Shown in pieces: positions 11,561 to 24,801 of a stretch of 64,000 nucleotides of DNA. Position 1 is the first letter of the stretch. The number at the start of each line of letters is the position of its first letter. The position numbers were made by a program, and so were the translations under genes. The notes under the pieces were generated by a model that made no database searches, was not told the DNA's origin, and saw nothing but the letters and a program-made list of their open reading frames with translations. Source of the stretch: Isoetes taiwanensis (Eukaryota; Streptophyta; Lycopodiopsida; Isoetales; Isoetaceae); contig JAJEKV010000024.1 in NCBI GenBank assembly GCA_021234155.1, forward strand, positions 14,732,913 through 14,796,912. The letters are read 5' to 3'.

Positions 11561-12358
11561 AACATCGTTTGAAATGATGGAGACCTATCATCATCCATGT
11601 GATGCACCTTACCGATATAGTGGAGATGGCACCTCATGGCAGATTGTTGAAGAGGCCAAAAACCTGTCTCTTGCAAAAGAATAGCATAGAGCATCATAGT
11701 TTGGACTCCTAGGTTATAAGTGAGAAAGGAACTTTTGCACCCATTCCAAGCTCTCCCAAGCTCCCAAGCACTAGCACTAATGGCAGGCCCACATACTCAG
11801 GTACAGTAAAACAGACTCTGCCAAAGCCCGAAACAAGTGGGCTTTCCATGACCAATCATGAATCTATTGTTTTGCATTGCATAGAGTGCTTTCTAGCTAG
11901 CAATCACACGCTTGGTCCCAAAGTATGCCCTACTTACATGTTATCTACTTCTAGAAAGAGAAGGATGTTGGACCTGAGGATCTGGAGCCTTCCCTAAGGT
12001 AAGAATTATTATTGACAAGGTCAGCCAATTAGATGTAATAAGGCTAGGCTTCTACTTCAATCTGCCCATTTCCAATCCTGTGAGATGAAGTCAAACATAT
12101 CACACCAGATGTAAGACTTCTAGATTTAGAGGCCAAAGCACTTACATAAGGGCCTATAATAATATCCAATAGTCCAGGGAACTCATCGTAATGTGTCTCA
12201 TCTGAGTATTGATATATATGCTCCAAGAGCAAGGAGATATATTATGAAGACTCATCCCTTGCTTCTTTTAATCAGGTCGCAATCCACTTGCAAGAGAGGA
12301 ACACCAATCCATAAAGCGATACACCTTACAAGTTGGGAGCACTTAGCGTCATCCCCCC
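11561..12358. other. No gene recognised
   Basis: Short frames only. A few splice-like sites are present but no family is recognisable. The DNA runs directly into the copia LTR copies. Confidence 0.35.
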
Positions 12359-14058
12359 TGGTAGTAATGCCAAAATCTAGCAAGGCAAGTATCATAATAC
12401 CCTCTTGATACTATAATTTGGGCTACATCATGTGAAGATACCACTTAGCTCCTAATCATTCCTCCAAAAGTGATAGCGAGACCATGGGCGGGCTTGACAT
12501 GGGAGCCAAATAGGCCAACGGTTTCCTATACTACTAATGCGTATGTATTACTCTTTTAGCCAAGGATATAACTATTCTAGAGGAGTACCCATCCATGCAT
12601 GCAAGGTAAAAAATCATTCCTTAGTTATCATTCATTCCAAACATTAAAGACTCATAACCAAGAGACTCCATTACCTAGTTAGCTATAAGTTCACCATAGT
12701 GGGGGATTAACTACTTAGAAAAGTTTATGTTAATTCTTGAGTATCCTAAGCAATGAAGTTGAGTAAATCAAAAAAGTCTTGACCATGTTGTATGTACTGG
12801 ATTCTATGCGTGTACTAGACCATTGCTTAATACTAATATAAGTATTAGTGAACAATGGTTACCAAGAAAGAGGGTTGCATATTTTTGGTGCAATAGGTTT
12901 GAGCCAATGGAAACATTCTGTAATGGTGGATACTCAATCCTCGAGTCCCTAATTGGCTGGAATTGAGACTAAGCGATCGGATCTGGCCTTATATATACAA
13001 TGAATATCTGTATAGATCATAATGAACGATTAAGGAGGTTGTTTAAGGTCGAACAGGCTCGAGTTGTCGAAGTTATATGGTGAACAATGTTTTATTCATT
13101 CCCAATCTAGCAAGGGGGGAGGGGGGTGGTAATGCCAAAATCTAGCAAGGCAAGTATCATAATACCCTCTTGATACTATAATTTGGGCTAGATCCTGTAA
13201 AGATACCACTTAGCTCCTAATCATTCCTCCAAAAATGATAGCGAGACCACAGGTGGGCTTGACATGGGAGCCAAATAGGCCAACGGTTTCCTATACTACT
13301 AATGCATATGTATTACTCTTTCAGCCAAGGATATAACTATTCTAGAGGAGTACCCATCCATGCAATCAAGATAAAAAATCATTCCTTAGTTATCATTCAT
13401 TCCATACATTATAAACTCATAACCAAGAGACTCCATTACCTAGTTAGCTATAAATTCACCATAGTGGGGGGATTAACTACTTGGAAAAGTTTATGTTAAT
13501 TCTTGACTATTCTAAGCAATGAAGTTGAATAGAGAGATCAAATAAGTCTGGACCATGCATGTACTGGATTCTATGCGTGTACTAGACCATTGTTTAACAC
13601 TAATATAAGTATTAGTGAACAATGGTTAATTATAAACATATGATCTACCAAGAAAGAGGGTTGCATATTTTTGGTGCAATAGGTTTGAGCCAATGGAAAC
13701 ATTCTGTGATGGTGGAGACTCAATCCTCGAGTCCCTAATTGGCTGGAATCGAGACTAAGCGACCAGATCTGGCCTTATATATACAACGAATATCTGTATA
13801 GATCATATTAAACGATTAAGGAGGTTGTTTAAGGTCGAACAGGCTCGAGTTGTCGAAGTTATATGGTGAACAATGTTTTAATCATTCCCAAATGAATAGT
13901 GCCATTCTAATGGTTGTTTGATAGTCATTGAATTTAAATGCAATAGTTCATTGCGATCTTCTGTAAGTTGTCTAAATATATTCTTAAATTATTTCTAAAA
14001 ATACATTATGCACTAGCGGTATTGGATAAGTTAATCTAGTTGACTTCATATCTCTTCA
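12359..14058 (+). repeat. Two tandem Ty1/copia LTR copies
   Basis: About 745 bp is present twice with over 90% identity by eye (12359-13104 and 13126-13888). Each starts near TGGTA..ATGCCAAAATCTAGC and contains TGATAGCGAGACC, GGAGCCAAATAGGCCAACGG and GATCTGGCCTTATATATACA. A purine run (AGCAAGGGGGGAGGGGGG, ending at 13125) sits directly before the second copy, as a polypurine tract would before an LTR. The second copy continues to TCTCTTCA at 14058. It is followed by TGATATCATAGC (14061-14072), which matches the initiator tRNA-Met primer site TGGTATCAGAGC at 10 of 12 positions. I infer LTR, PBS and then gag. Confidence 0.75.
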
Positions 14059-14072
14059 TTTGATATCATAGC

Positions 14073-15562
14073 AAGCATGTCAACTAGATTAGGTGCTTCA
14101 TTACTAAGTGACGTGGGTGTAGGTTTCTAGGCATGGAAGGAGAAAATCAAAGAAAGTCTTGAATGTTTAAGGTCTGTGAACTTATGTAACAGGAGATGCA
14201 GTTAAGGTTAAGAAGATCAATGAAATAAATAGTAAAAATGAGGCGGTTATCATTAGTTCAGCAAGTTCAAGCACAAAAGGTACTTCTAGCTCTACTAGGT
14301 AACTAGTTCCGATGGAAATGTTGCTGCTAAATTGATCGAATATCTAGCATAGCCTGAATGCCATTTGGAAATACTTGATTAAGACATATGAGAACAAGCC
14401 ATCGTCTCAACTAGATGCTTTGGATAGGGAATTAAGGAATGTACCATTCCAAGATAAGGATAACCTCATTGAGTTCTAACCTAGTTGTAGATCTGGAGGT
14501 TGCTGGAGTAATCATTATCAAGGATCATCAAATAATGTCCGTCGCGCATGCTTTTTCAAATTTTGACCAGCTCTCTACATTAGAGAGGAATGTTGCAAAG
14601 AACAGAGTAGAAACAGAAAGCATAACTTATGGTCAAAACAAAACTGCAACAAAAGCAAATAATTAAAGATCAAGATGAGAACACGGACATCGTGTTTGCT
14701 GAGAAGAGAAAGGAAAATACGTTGATAAGAGAAAATTAGGTTCATACTATACTTGCAACAATTATGGTCACTTAAAGAAATTTTCCCTAAGAATACTAAT
14801 GCCAGAGACAATAAATGTTTCAACTCTGGTGCTATGGCCACCTCGCAGCAAAGTGCTCAAGTCTTAAGAACTTTGCTAAAGGCAGAGGCAACGAACCTTC
14901 CATAATGATAGCTCCAGAGGAGATGTGGAAGGGGAAGAAGCCAAAATATGAGGGGAAGAGGTAGGACAAGAAGTACGCCTACAATAAATATGGCAAAAAG
15001 TATGAACAATGACAAGGAGATGAAAATATTGAGATAAGTAAAAAATCTAATATTTTCAAAACATTATCTGTGAATGAGCTGGATTCTATACATAACTTGC
15101 TTGTCCTAGATTCAGGAGCTGAAAGATCTGCGATCAAAAATCCAGATAAGCTCAAGGAGAAAATTACCAAGGGAACCAACTATGTGCAAATGGGAGATGG
15201 CAGTCTGCAAAAAAGTAGAAGTGGCTGGAATGCTTGAGATCTTTGATTTATCTGGAGAACAAGTAAAACTTAAAAATATGTTGTATGTGCCTTCTATTAT
15301 CAAAAATTTGATATCAGTTAGTCAGCTCGTTGATCTAGGTTACAAAGTGAGAAATATATTGAAGTTTTTGGCACCTGAGGAGATGTATGTTAGTCCTGTA
15401 TCCAAAGGCACATGCCTATTCCTAAAGTACGGGATAGAGCCATGTGGGAAAAACCCAACAGCATCAGCCTCAACCACAAAGCCCACGTCCAAGAAGAGAC
15501 CAAGGGATCACGGCTCCATGCATGAACCCTTAACGACAAAAATCGCAGCCTTTAAAACGTGA
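14073..15562 (+). pseudogene. Ty1/copia gag-protease remnant
   Basis: Frames broken by stops and shifts encode, in order, a gag start (MSTRLGASLLSD near 14080), CCHC-like Cys/His remnants near 14750-14830, and the aspartic protease motif LVLDSGAERSAI (about 15100). The block LKNMLYVPSIIKNLISVSQL (about 15270-15330), typical of the stretch between copia protease and integrase, follows. Integrase and RT are missing here; matching downstream domains lie at 37.9 kb and 41.6 kb, so this may be one element split by later insertions. Confidence 0.8.
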
Positions 15563-16737
15563 TAGTTCTGCTGAACTGCCACTAGTTATGGAGCTTACTC
15601 AAGTATGTCAGCAAAGATCTAAGGAGTAGGTAGCCACCCTCTCCTAATGGCAGATTTGATATTATAGGTCTGAGGCCATTATCTTCTATATCTATATCTA
15701 TATCTATCTATCTATATTATAATAATAAAGGCGTTTTGTGATAGTCTGTGCAGCATCTTGGCCGTTGACTTTTTTTAATCTGTTTTGATCCGTAGATTTA
15801 GCAGTTTTGTTTTGCGCGCACTTTGTAATAGCCATTGCATTGCAACAACCACCGGAGCTATGGTGATGCCTTTCCTTTCTCGATTTGGTGTCGATGGTAA
15901 GTTCTTAAACATTTTGCCCTGAGTTGCTTATGGCCATTTCGATTTGGTGCCGGTGATGAGTTCCTAAGCATTTTCCCCGTTCGATTTTTTAAAGGTATTT
16001 TCGTCCCTTTATTGCACGGTTTCCTTGGGCGGCTTCTTTTTGGATTTGAGTTGATGCCATTGAGCGGAAGTCGGATGGCAAGTTTGCAGTTTGATCTCTT
16101 TGTGGCTGCCTCAAAATTGGTTTGCATCCTCGTTTTGGCTCGACCTTTTCTGGTAGATGCTCTAATTCGGCTATTCCATTTTTCAACTGTGGTTTGTGCT
16201 TTTCAAATTTTCATTTTTCGTGGTCCTGCAAATCCACCGAGAAGTGCAGAACAAGAGCAGAGTCGGGCATTTTGTAGGACCTATTTTTGTTTTGGGCATT
16301 TATGGAACCTAGATTTATGGCACAGAGTCGGCCGTTTGTGGAATCTATTTTTATTTGGGCCTCTGTTCTACGGATTTCCAACCAGTTAGGATATGTACAT
16401 TAGGGCATTGGTGGAGAATTACAATGGACTGCAAATCCAGGTATTTTCTTGGCAGCATTTAAAATAATTTAAATGCGCAGCTCATATCTCCAAGATGAGC
16501 AATAAAGATTTTACTTCTGGCCTTAGAATGCTCATTGAAAAATGCAAAGGCCATTTGGCCTTCAATATCACATTACAATCAAAGGCAAAACCGTATCATG
16601 CTGATGAATCTTTTTACCTATGCAGAGCACAACTTTCTTCTTTTTCAGACAGAAGGAGCAGGGCACGTTTGATGCAATCTAAACTCTTATGCATTCAGTG
16701 ACAAAGTTCTACTGTATAGCAGACACGACTTAAAGAC

Positions 16738-17530
16738 ATGGAAAGAATATTTGTTGCTGTTTGCGTGAGGCCAATCATAAAGCAAGACAATGATATAAAT
16801 AACCCTTGGAAAGTGGATGAAAATACTATTTCCTTGTGCAATTCATATGGCATACATGTTCCTTCTTCTTCTTATACTTTTGGTAAGAGCATATCATTTA
16901 ATCCCTATGCTAACTTATAGTGATTACTTCTAATGTTCAGTGTTCATGCAGATCATGTTTTTGGTACAAAGGCCAGAAATGCAGAGGTCTACAACATCCA
17001 TACAAAGATAGTAATTGCTTCTGCAGTACGAGGTTTTAATGGTAAAAGACACATGTTAAAAAGACTGGGTTTTTAAATTGTTTGCAAACTGACGACGTAC
17101 ATGCACTAAAGTATATTAAGCAAGAGTTGTATCGTCTATTACAAAGCATATATTTCAAAAACTTAGGTTTCTCATACATAACCAATGTTAGTGAAATGTC
17201 TTTATTAAGCTTTTGCTATTGGACAGGCACAGTGTTTGCATATGGACAGACGAGTAGTGGGAAAACCTATACAATGCAGGGATCAGGAGATGTTCCTGGT
17301 ATTATTCATCTAGGCGTCCGTGATGTCTTTTACAGCATAAAGAATGTACGTACATTCCTGCCAGCATATTATACACATGCCATGATGGAGATTTGCATGC
17401 CATAAGCATATTGTTTTGTCAATAAAACTTCACAGATCTCTGGCAGGGAGTTTCTGAGCCGTGTCTCTTACATGGAGATTTATAATGAAGATGGAGTTAG
17501 AATCTCAAGGCCAAGTCGTTGATCACACTT
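16738..17530 (+). pseudogene. Captured kinesin motor-domain exons (kinesin-7/CENP-E-like)
   Basis: Four exons can be read at 16738-16882, 16952-17041, 17227-17345 and about 17436-17520. They give, in order, IFVAVCVRPI, FDHVFGTKARNAEVYN, the P-loop segment VFAYGQTSSGKTYTMQGSGD with VPGIIHLGVRDVF, and ISGREFLSRVSYMEIYNED. Splice borders are GT-AG and phases agree. Known kinesins continue for several hundred more residues of motor; here the match stops after YMEIYNED. The fragment begins with a start codon, so a truncated transcript is possible, but no working motor can result. The SSGKT form of the P-loop favours kinesin-7. It lies within the Helitron. Confidence 0.85.
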
Positions 17531-18057
17531 ACAAGTGAGCCACTGAACATGAGTGTGGGTGCTTCGTGTTTGAATCGACTTTGAGTTGGAGGTAGGTGAC
17601 AAGTTTGATCATAAGATAACTTCTGTTCTCAGATCCAAACCTAGAGTTCGTGTACAAGCCCTGACTAAAAGATAGTTTGCAAGCATAATCTCAGGCTTTA
17701 TGCCATGCCATAGCCTACCCATCCTCTGCAAAAATGGAACATTTAATCCTTGCCACGGCTCTAAGCATCCAACTATTTGATTATGGATGTTTCTTCTGTT
17801 CCTAACACTTGTCTGCTTCTTCTCTATTCTCCTGCTCTAACCAACCGTGGTATATAGGGGTTGTCTCTTTGAATACCCCAATAACACTTGAAGCCTGCTT
17901 GATGGGGTTACCACATATTTGTTTAATTGTCTTAGTAGTGCCATAAGTGTCAGAAGACCTGGTTCAGCTCTTTTTCTTATTTGATCTCCTTGGAAATGAC
18001 ATACTTAATGTGGATCAGATCCATGGAAGACTAAAAAAAATGTTGCCATCTTTGAAT

Positions 18058-18486
18058 TTAGCTCCAGATCTTTGAGGGATTATTTGTTGGATTCTCTGGC
18101 TTTAGAAACAGAACATAAACTCTAGCCCATACATGACCAAGAAGATCCACAATACATGCATAATGATGCATGCATGCATCGCTGCATGCATACAACACTG
18201 AAACAAACGTAACATGGCTTGGCTTTACACCTTGTGTTGTCATATGTCTGAACAGTCTCAGAGCCTTTGCGCACTCGCCATATTGAGCATATCCTGAAAT
18301 TATTAAACTCCACGACACGACATCTTGTGTGGACAAACAATCAAAAAGTGAGCACACATTATTCATGCTGCCACATTTGGGATACATTTCAATAGCAGCA
18401 CTATTAACAAAGATATTAACAACAGACCCAGCTTTTATCATGTGTGTAAGATGTGACAATGTAAAATGCCCTAGACATTTATTCAT
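18058..18486 (-). pseudogene. Captured pentatricopeptide repeat (PPR, PLS class) fragment
   Basis: The frame holds about three PPR repeats: VNSAAIEMYPKCGSMNNVCS, LFDCLSTQDVVSWSLIISGY, AQYGECAKALRLFRHMTTQG and VKPSHVTFVSVLYACSDA, then HHYACIVDLLGH. This is the order seen near the C-terminus of plant organelle RNA-editing PPR proteins. It has neither an N-terminal transit peptide nor the E/DYW end, so it is a fragment. It lies opposite to the kinesin and RAD17 pieces inside the Helitron. Confidence 0.85.
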
Positions 18487-20199
18487 GGTGAAGACTGGGA
18501 CACTAAGGCACTTTGACCAATAAGTTTTGGCCTCTACATTAGGCTTTACTTTTTACAAATTCATTACTTCAGTTCTCACAGCTCTATTACATATTTAATA
18601 ATGCATGTTTGCTGCTACATTTTCCAGTTTGCTGGATAAAGTTGAAAATGAGGTATGTCCTTGCAATCTCTGATCTCCTTGTGCACATGTAAGTTACAGT
18701 GTGAAAATGGAATTTAACAGGACATCATGAATTCGAAATTCAGTTTGCTATGTTTACAAAACTGTGGCAACATTTAAAAAAAAATGAAATGCTCGCTGTC
18801 TTTTGAGGTTGAAATCTTATGCAGTGAAGGGAACTTGTGTATTAGTTCCTTAGAAGATTAGTCACAAAGGATGTTCTAGGTCTGACACAAATGTTGAGCG
18901 AATAATTAGAGCGAATGCTTGATACACAAAAATTGGAGCCTTTGATAATGGTCATGGTAAGAAATATCATGCTAATGCCAAGGAACTCCCAACGCTGCCT
19001 CAGTAGCTCCTGCATGAAAAATGGGAGATCATCTGATTCTACACATAGTTGCTATCCAAAGAGTTCAGACCTGTACATGCAGTCATGTTAGACTGGGATG
19101 CTGGGGCATCAACAAAAATTCTACAGAGGCTTAGTAATCTGAAGTCTGCAACTAGCACAAGGCTACCTCAATTCTCTGCATGGGTGTTGCAAGACATTCA
19201 AGCAACAACATGCAATATAACATAAGATCAACAACAGAAAGTTAGTCCACATCCTCAGAAACGGCACCAATATTCCGAGCATGGAGATGGATCATGGTCA
19301 CACACTTGATGCTTTGATTAAGTTCATTTATTTCTGATTGTCTAGGGTCTGCCTAATTAAGTTTTAAGAGTGGTCAACTCATGATGCAGTCCATACTACG
19401 GACAGTAGGGAGGATCCAATCCAATAAATACCTGTCTGCTGATTTCCCTGCTTGCTAGGCAACAAAGAAATGTGAAACATCACACTCCATTCATAAGGTG
19501 TCTTTTGTTTCAAGGATCCCTTACCTTCTGATAACCAGGTTCTTGCCATCTCCTAGTGTTAGAATGTGATCAAAATAATCTAAAAACTTCTACAAAATGC
19601 AGTGACGCACCTGAAGCCACCCTGTTCCTCAGCATATGCTGCATCATTGGGGGAAATAAGCTGTCAATATGCAGCAAGTTTGTTACATGCATGTGGCAGC
19701 ATAGTTAGCATAGAGCAAGGCCGGTGGCTCCAAGCACCACACGACACTGTTCTTTATTGATATTTATGCTAGAAGTGGGAGTGAAATGGGAGCTTAAACG
19801 AAGCACACCGTGTCTTGGATGGACCTTTGAACCAAAATGCAGTCTCATGGGGCACACTGATTACAGGGTATGCTCAGCATGGTCAAAGCTCTCTTGCTCG
19901 AGAATGTTGCAACAGCATGCAGGTTGAAGGCATAAAGCCTACCAAAGTTACTTTACTTAGAATTTTAAAAGGATAAAGCAGCATAGAGGAATTGAGAAGG
20001 TTGCATGAACAGATCATTGAAAATGGTTTTTCCAACAGTCACATGTTGAAGTACATAATTGAATATACCCAGTTTGATATCTTCTCCTTGCCATATAATT
20101 GTTAGAGTGACCATCTGGATGCTTAAAAGGATTCTGAATGTTGAAAAACAAATCAGGTGTAATAAGGACTGCAATTGATCATTTTTACCCACCTCTCAG

Positions 20200-20410
20200 G
20201 TGATCCTGACCTATGTGGTGTTCCGGGAACAATTTGGGCTGATAAGTACTCTCCTCAAAGTTCTTCTAGCCTAGCATTTCACAAGAAAAAGGTTGCATCT
20301 TGATTTTTTATTTCCTTGGTACTCATATGTCAGTTTTAAAACAAGAATGGTTATTGCAGGTAGTAGAAGTCCGAGCATGGTTGCATGCACAACTGGGCAA
20401 CCCCTTTGGG
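20200..20410 (+). pseudogene. Captured RAD17-like checkpoint clamp-loader exons
   Basis: Two exons (20200-20291 and 20360-20410) with GT-AG borders encode IWADKYSPQSSSSLAFHKKK and VVEVRAWLHAQLGNPFG. In RAD17 proteins the matching stretch is the LWVDKYxPxSxxELAVHKKK-VxEVxxW box before the Walker A of the AAA+ domain. Only this short region is present. CTF18 and ATAD5 share the W-x-x-KY part, but the HKKKV box favours RAD17. It is a Helitron-captured fragment with no expected product. Confidence 0.7.
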
Positions 20411-21271
20411 GTAAGGATTGGAACTTACTGGGTACGGGGTGTTATTTCTATGGTCTACTTGTTAAACCTAGCTACAATTTAAATTACATCATTGGGCCGA
20501 CAAAACTACTATGCATCAATGTCAAAACATTCTTCATATTTTGGGTGATATTGTTATTGCAGTCATTCAGTATTCAATACGCATGCATATATGTATATCT
20601 TGGTTAATATTTTGTATTCTCTCATCTTTAGATGGTGACCCAAAATTTCCAGTAAGCTTCTTAGGAAGTGTTTGCAAGTTATAAGCTTAGCAGAGAAAAC
20701 ATTTTGATGCAAATCTAAGCACCTTCAAAAATTCCAGTAACACTAACCTTGAGTCGTCATATGTCTCATAGGATTTTTAGGAAAGATGAGAGGAGAATTA
20801 TTATTCATAGTAGTCATCCTTGATAACAACATCAAGTTAGATGGCTTCACACATAATGAATTGATGAAGCGGCAAATAAACTGAAAACATTCTTTATGAA
20901 TCACTTTATATCAAATGAAAGTTTTCTTCGATCTAAATCAATATGCACTTTAACATATCAAAATTCTATCTGATAGTGATTGTATATGATGAACACTTAA
21001 TCAATACATCTACGAAGTTCAACAATGAAAAAGCCTTTAAAAATGCATTGCATTTTTACATTGCTCACAAAAATGTAATTTTCACAAAAATGCATTTTCA
21101 CAAAAGCAATGCATTTTTTGTGAAAAGCAAAAGATCAAACTCATTTGTCCAATTGCCTTTGCCCAAGGTCCATGACATTGCAAAGCATGATATTGCATTT
21201 CCAAGAATGGCAAGGCACAAATAAGGGGGGCATCTTTTGTGAAATGCAGAGCATCACCATTTGTCCAGTTG

Positions 21272-21494
21272 AATGCATCACCCTCACAACAATAAAGATA
21301 ATCTTATTTTTGAATGCTGTTATAACAATCAACATCATCCTAATTTTAACCACTATAACAACAATGCATGACGTCACCACATGCTTTAAATTGAATGCAC
21401 ATCACCCTCACAACAATAAAGATAATCTTATTTTTGAATGCTGTTATAACAATCAACATCATCCTAATTTTAACCACTATAACAACAATGCATG
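21272..21494. repeat. 100-bp direct duplication inside the Helitron
   Basis: The block that begins GCATCACCCTCACAACAATA and ends ACAACAATGCATGACG is present twice with almost no difference (21272-21371 and 21395-21494). The spacer contains CACATGCTTTAAATT, which also recurs after the second copy, so the real unit may be nearer 123 bp. Confidence 0.9.
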
Positions 21495-21844
21495 ACGGCA
21501 ATAAGTTCATTGGATCACCACATGCTTTAAATTTTTGGGAACCTAGCTGTACACAATATCTTCTGATAGGTCCAGTTTTTGGCATTGTCCTGTGATGTCA
21601 TTTATATCTTCTCATATGCTCTCAGTATGAGATCATGGACTAACTCTAGAGATCTAACTTCGCATAACCCTAGAATCTAATTCTGCATAATCCGAATTGA
21701 CTTCTTGTGTTTTATAATCTACGTGCTATATGCAAAATAATCAAAAGCAAAGGAGGAAAAACCCAATGTTGTCAACCTTTTCTTTATGTTATTTTTTTGG
21801 TTTAATCCCGACAAAAGCCCAGCAACGCTGGGCACTTTTTCTAG

Positions 21845-24801
21845 TATTATATATATTAGAAGCTTAGACTAGAAGCTAGACAAGATTCAACATTTTTTTG
21901 ATCCAAGTCTCTGCGTTCAGCGAGGCTCTCAACATTTTGCTTATCATATTAAGGGATTATCATTTTTTGTCGTGAAGTTTCTATCTCTTTTTTTTTTTCT
22001 TTTTCTTTTTGTTCATTGTTTCTTAGCTCTTTTGCAAAATCTCGCGTGAACTCTATACTCAATATTTATTTGTTAGATTCAAGTATCCTCGCTGAGGGCT
22101 GTCTTGCAGGTGATCCTAAACTCGCCTCAAACCGCGAAACACTATCGCCATTGCCGCGTCTCAGTTCTTTTCTTTCTCTTCTCTCATCATGTCTTACTGA
22201 GATTTTTCAGAGGAAGAACTCCTCTGCCAAACTGTTGAACACCTTGAGCGTCAGTAGTGCTGGGAGGCTTCTCGTGAATAGCTTCTTCCTTTGATGAAAG
22301 AGTACGATATCGAAGGAGGTCGCTCACATTCCCACGCTCATTCAGCACCTCCTGCCCCTCGAGTCTTTTCGTGCTCACCATCCCCTAAATACCATGATCC
22401 TGGAGCCTCTCAGCCATCATCCCCTCCATCTCAAAATTTTACTCGTCTCACTACCTTTTATGGCCCCTCTTCCCGGTACTTTCAAACTCCGAAAAGTACT
22501 TATATTCATATCCATCATTTTCCCTTATCGCATCCCTCACGACAATCTTCGTCACATCATGCCATGCCTTTTTAATATACATCTTTTGGCCCCACTCAAG
22601 CTAATGAGTTCCAATCTTCTCTTACAAACGTCACCCCTGTGAATGCCATCGTAGCCCACACTGCAATAGAACGCATAAGAAATAGATTGCAGAAGGGTGG
22701 GATGGGAGACTAGAGGAAGAAGAGGCAGTAGCTAGGGTAGGAGCTCAAGAGAATCTGATCTAACAAGAAAAAATAAAGATATAAATAGAACTAATTTGGA
22801 TAGACATCCCCATCCTAAGAATGTTGGTTCTGTTGCTGTCGCAAGAACCATCTTTGTTGGTTTTGTCGTGGTTCTCTTTTCATTGTGCCTTGTTGAGGAT
22901 GTGTTGGTCTTGTTTATCACACTGTAATATGCTCCACGTCAATGGCTTGCGGCCAATAAAAGTCATTGAAAACAAAGTTGGAAAGACATGAAGATTCTTG
23001 CTCATTACGGATCTTTTGCTGATGACCAACAACACTTGAAGGAGCTCAATGACATGCAACAATAGAATCTGTGCGTGATTTTGCTGACCATCTGCTTGAC
23101 TATTAGTAAACTTCAGAAAATTTCACCAAGAGCTAGATTCTCGTCCGGTTCCTTTAGAGATTATTATCGGCTATTCACCTCATGACTGAGTACTTACGAT
23201 TCACATCCTTGAAACATGTCATCGAAGTTGTCAATTATTCCATCAATGTTTCCTCTCGTGGCATCCCTCTCTTGGATCTTCCATTTATGTAGCCTGTTAT
23301 AGTTCCCCAAAATTCTGCTCAACCTCAACAATCTTCCTAACCTCAGCATAGCCAAATTTGGTGCTACATCTACAAATGTCAAGGTCATCTTGCCAATGAG
23401 TGTAACTCCACCAATGGGCCTCCTCATTGTAAACATCGCAACATGTGCAACCACAGCACGGAAGAGTGTACACTTGCCCATCACATGCCCTTTCAACAAA
23501 AAGTAGTGTTTCAAGTTCAAACCACACCCGAGCAATACTCCTTTTCATCCAGCTAAAGCTCAATGCTATAATTATCATGAATGGAGTCACACCACTACTA
23601 TATGTCCTCAACTCCATCAAGTCAGGCCCAACTTCCAAGCACTAATCAAACAACTACAGTTTGACTCACGACTTGTCAGTTTTGGGTTGCCAATGGTAAA
23701 AAAAAGTCAACCTCCAAATTGACGACGTCCTCTACGCGCTCTGCAATCATAACATCAATAGCACGTTTCTGTCCAACCTTCTTTGGTCCAATAAGCTCAA
23801 GAAAAGATTTTTTGTGCCCGTAATCCTCTTGTGGTAAGTGATTAGTAATAGTCTAACCAGATTGATCTGATATCAGGCCAAGCCCACATCACTTAATAAC
23901 ACACTCTTACGTCTCAAGATATACACGCAACCTATGTCATTGCTGCCATACCACAAGAGAAACCTACTAAATCTATCCATTTCGACCAAAATATTGAACC
24001 AACTACATCCACCCCATCTTCATGCAACCAATTCTATCCCAACATTGTTGCTGAAGTTGAGCTCTTGCATGAAGTCCTGACATCATTATCTAAGAATCCT
24101 ATGCCAGTGGACCCCGCTTACGTCCCATTGAAACATCAGGAAGACCTTTCCAAGATCAAAATTCTTCTCAGTTTGTCTATCATTTTGAAGCTTTGTCCTG
24201 CTTCGTGTGAATAACTTCTCTTGCACACTATTCTAGTTGATTCAGCACGCCACTGTGAAAAACCATCAGATTAATCATGTACAGGTTAATGGTCATAATG
24301 CTATCAATCTCATCATGGATAAGTTACGACGTTAACCTGGATCAAATAGTTATATAAAACTCTTTATGACATCAAATTAGCCAATGGCCACATCATGCGA
24401 CCTCACGGCATCACCCTGAACTCACTATCAGTATTGGAGAATTTAAATATCCTTTGAAATTCAGAGTCTGGAAGGCAGATGAAGATCCAGATGACTACAA
24501 CATACTGGTTGGATGTCCATTCCTTCAAAAAGCCAAAAGCATTCATGATTGGGTCATTGATAAGCTTATTATCACATATGATGCTCTTAATGCCACTATG
24601 GACTTAGAAACAGGTCAAATCATTTCAATTGAGCACGCTGAACCTCAACTCTTGGATAGTGAATTAGATAATGTTCACAATACATATAAAGTGGAGGAAA
24701 CAAGTCTTGAGAGACCTGCTCTTCCTTAGCCTGAAGAGGAAACCCCTTGGTTTGAGATTGACCTTTTCTATAACCATGCTTGCTGACCTCTACTTAGCAC
24801 C
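21845..24801 (+). mobile_element. Ty3/gypsy element (gypsy A), 5' part
   Basis: Plus-strand frames are mostly broken. At 22080-22130 a leader-like stretch (CTCGCTGAGGGCTGTCTTGC) also occurs, diverged, on the minus strand at 63560-63625. At 24420-24730 an open frame reads KFRVWKADEDPDDYNILVGC and continues, with the local pattern of the gypsy protease region (LVGCPFLQKAKS). RT and RNase H are absent on this side. The element is cut at 24802 by gypsy B and resumes at about 31800 with integrase. Confidence 0.55.

Larger units (their letters stand above)
15711..21844 (+). mobile_element. Non-autonomous Helitron with captured gene pieces
   Basis: The 5' end TCTATATTATAATAATAAAG and the following GGCGTTTTGTG text match plant Helitron starts (TC, AT-rich). 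The 3' end has a hairpin AGCCCAGC..GCTGGGC, then ACTTTTT and CTAG. The flanking bases are A (15710) and T (21845), the insertion pattern known for Helitrons. No Rep/helicase ORF is visible, so it would need another element to move. It carries kinesin (+), PPR (-) and RAD17 (+) pieces with introns, and a near-perfect 100-bp repeat (21272-21371 and 21395-21494). Confidence 0.82.

Noticed and set aside
11166-11684. 172-codon plus-strand frame as a gene
   Set aside because: It is the shadow of a LINE C-terminal block on the opposite strand.
16738-17530. A working kinesin gene
   Set aside because: Only the first part of the motor is present, it lies within Helitron ends, and no further exons follow.
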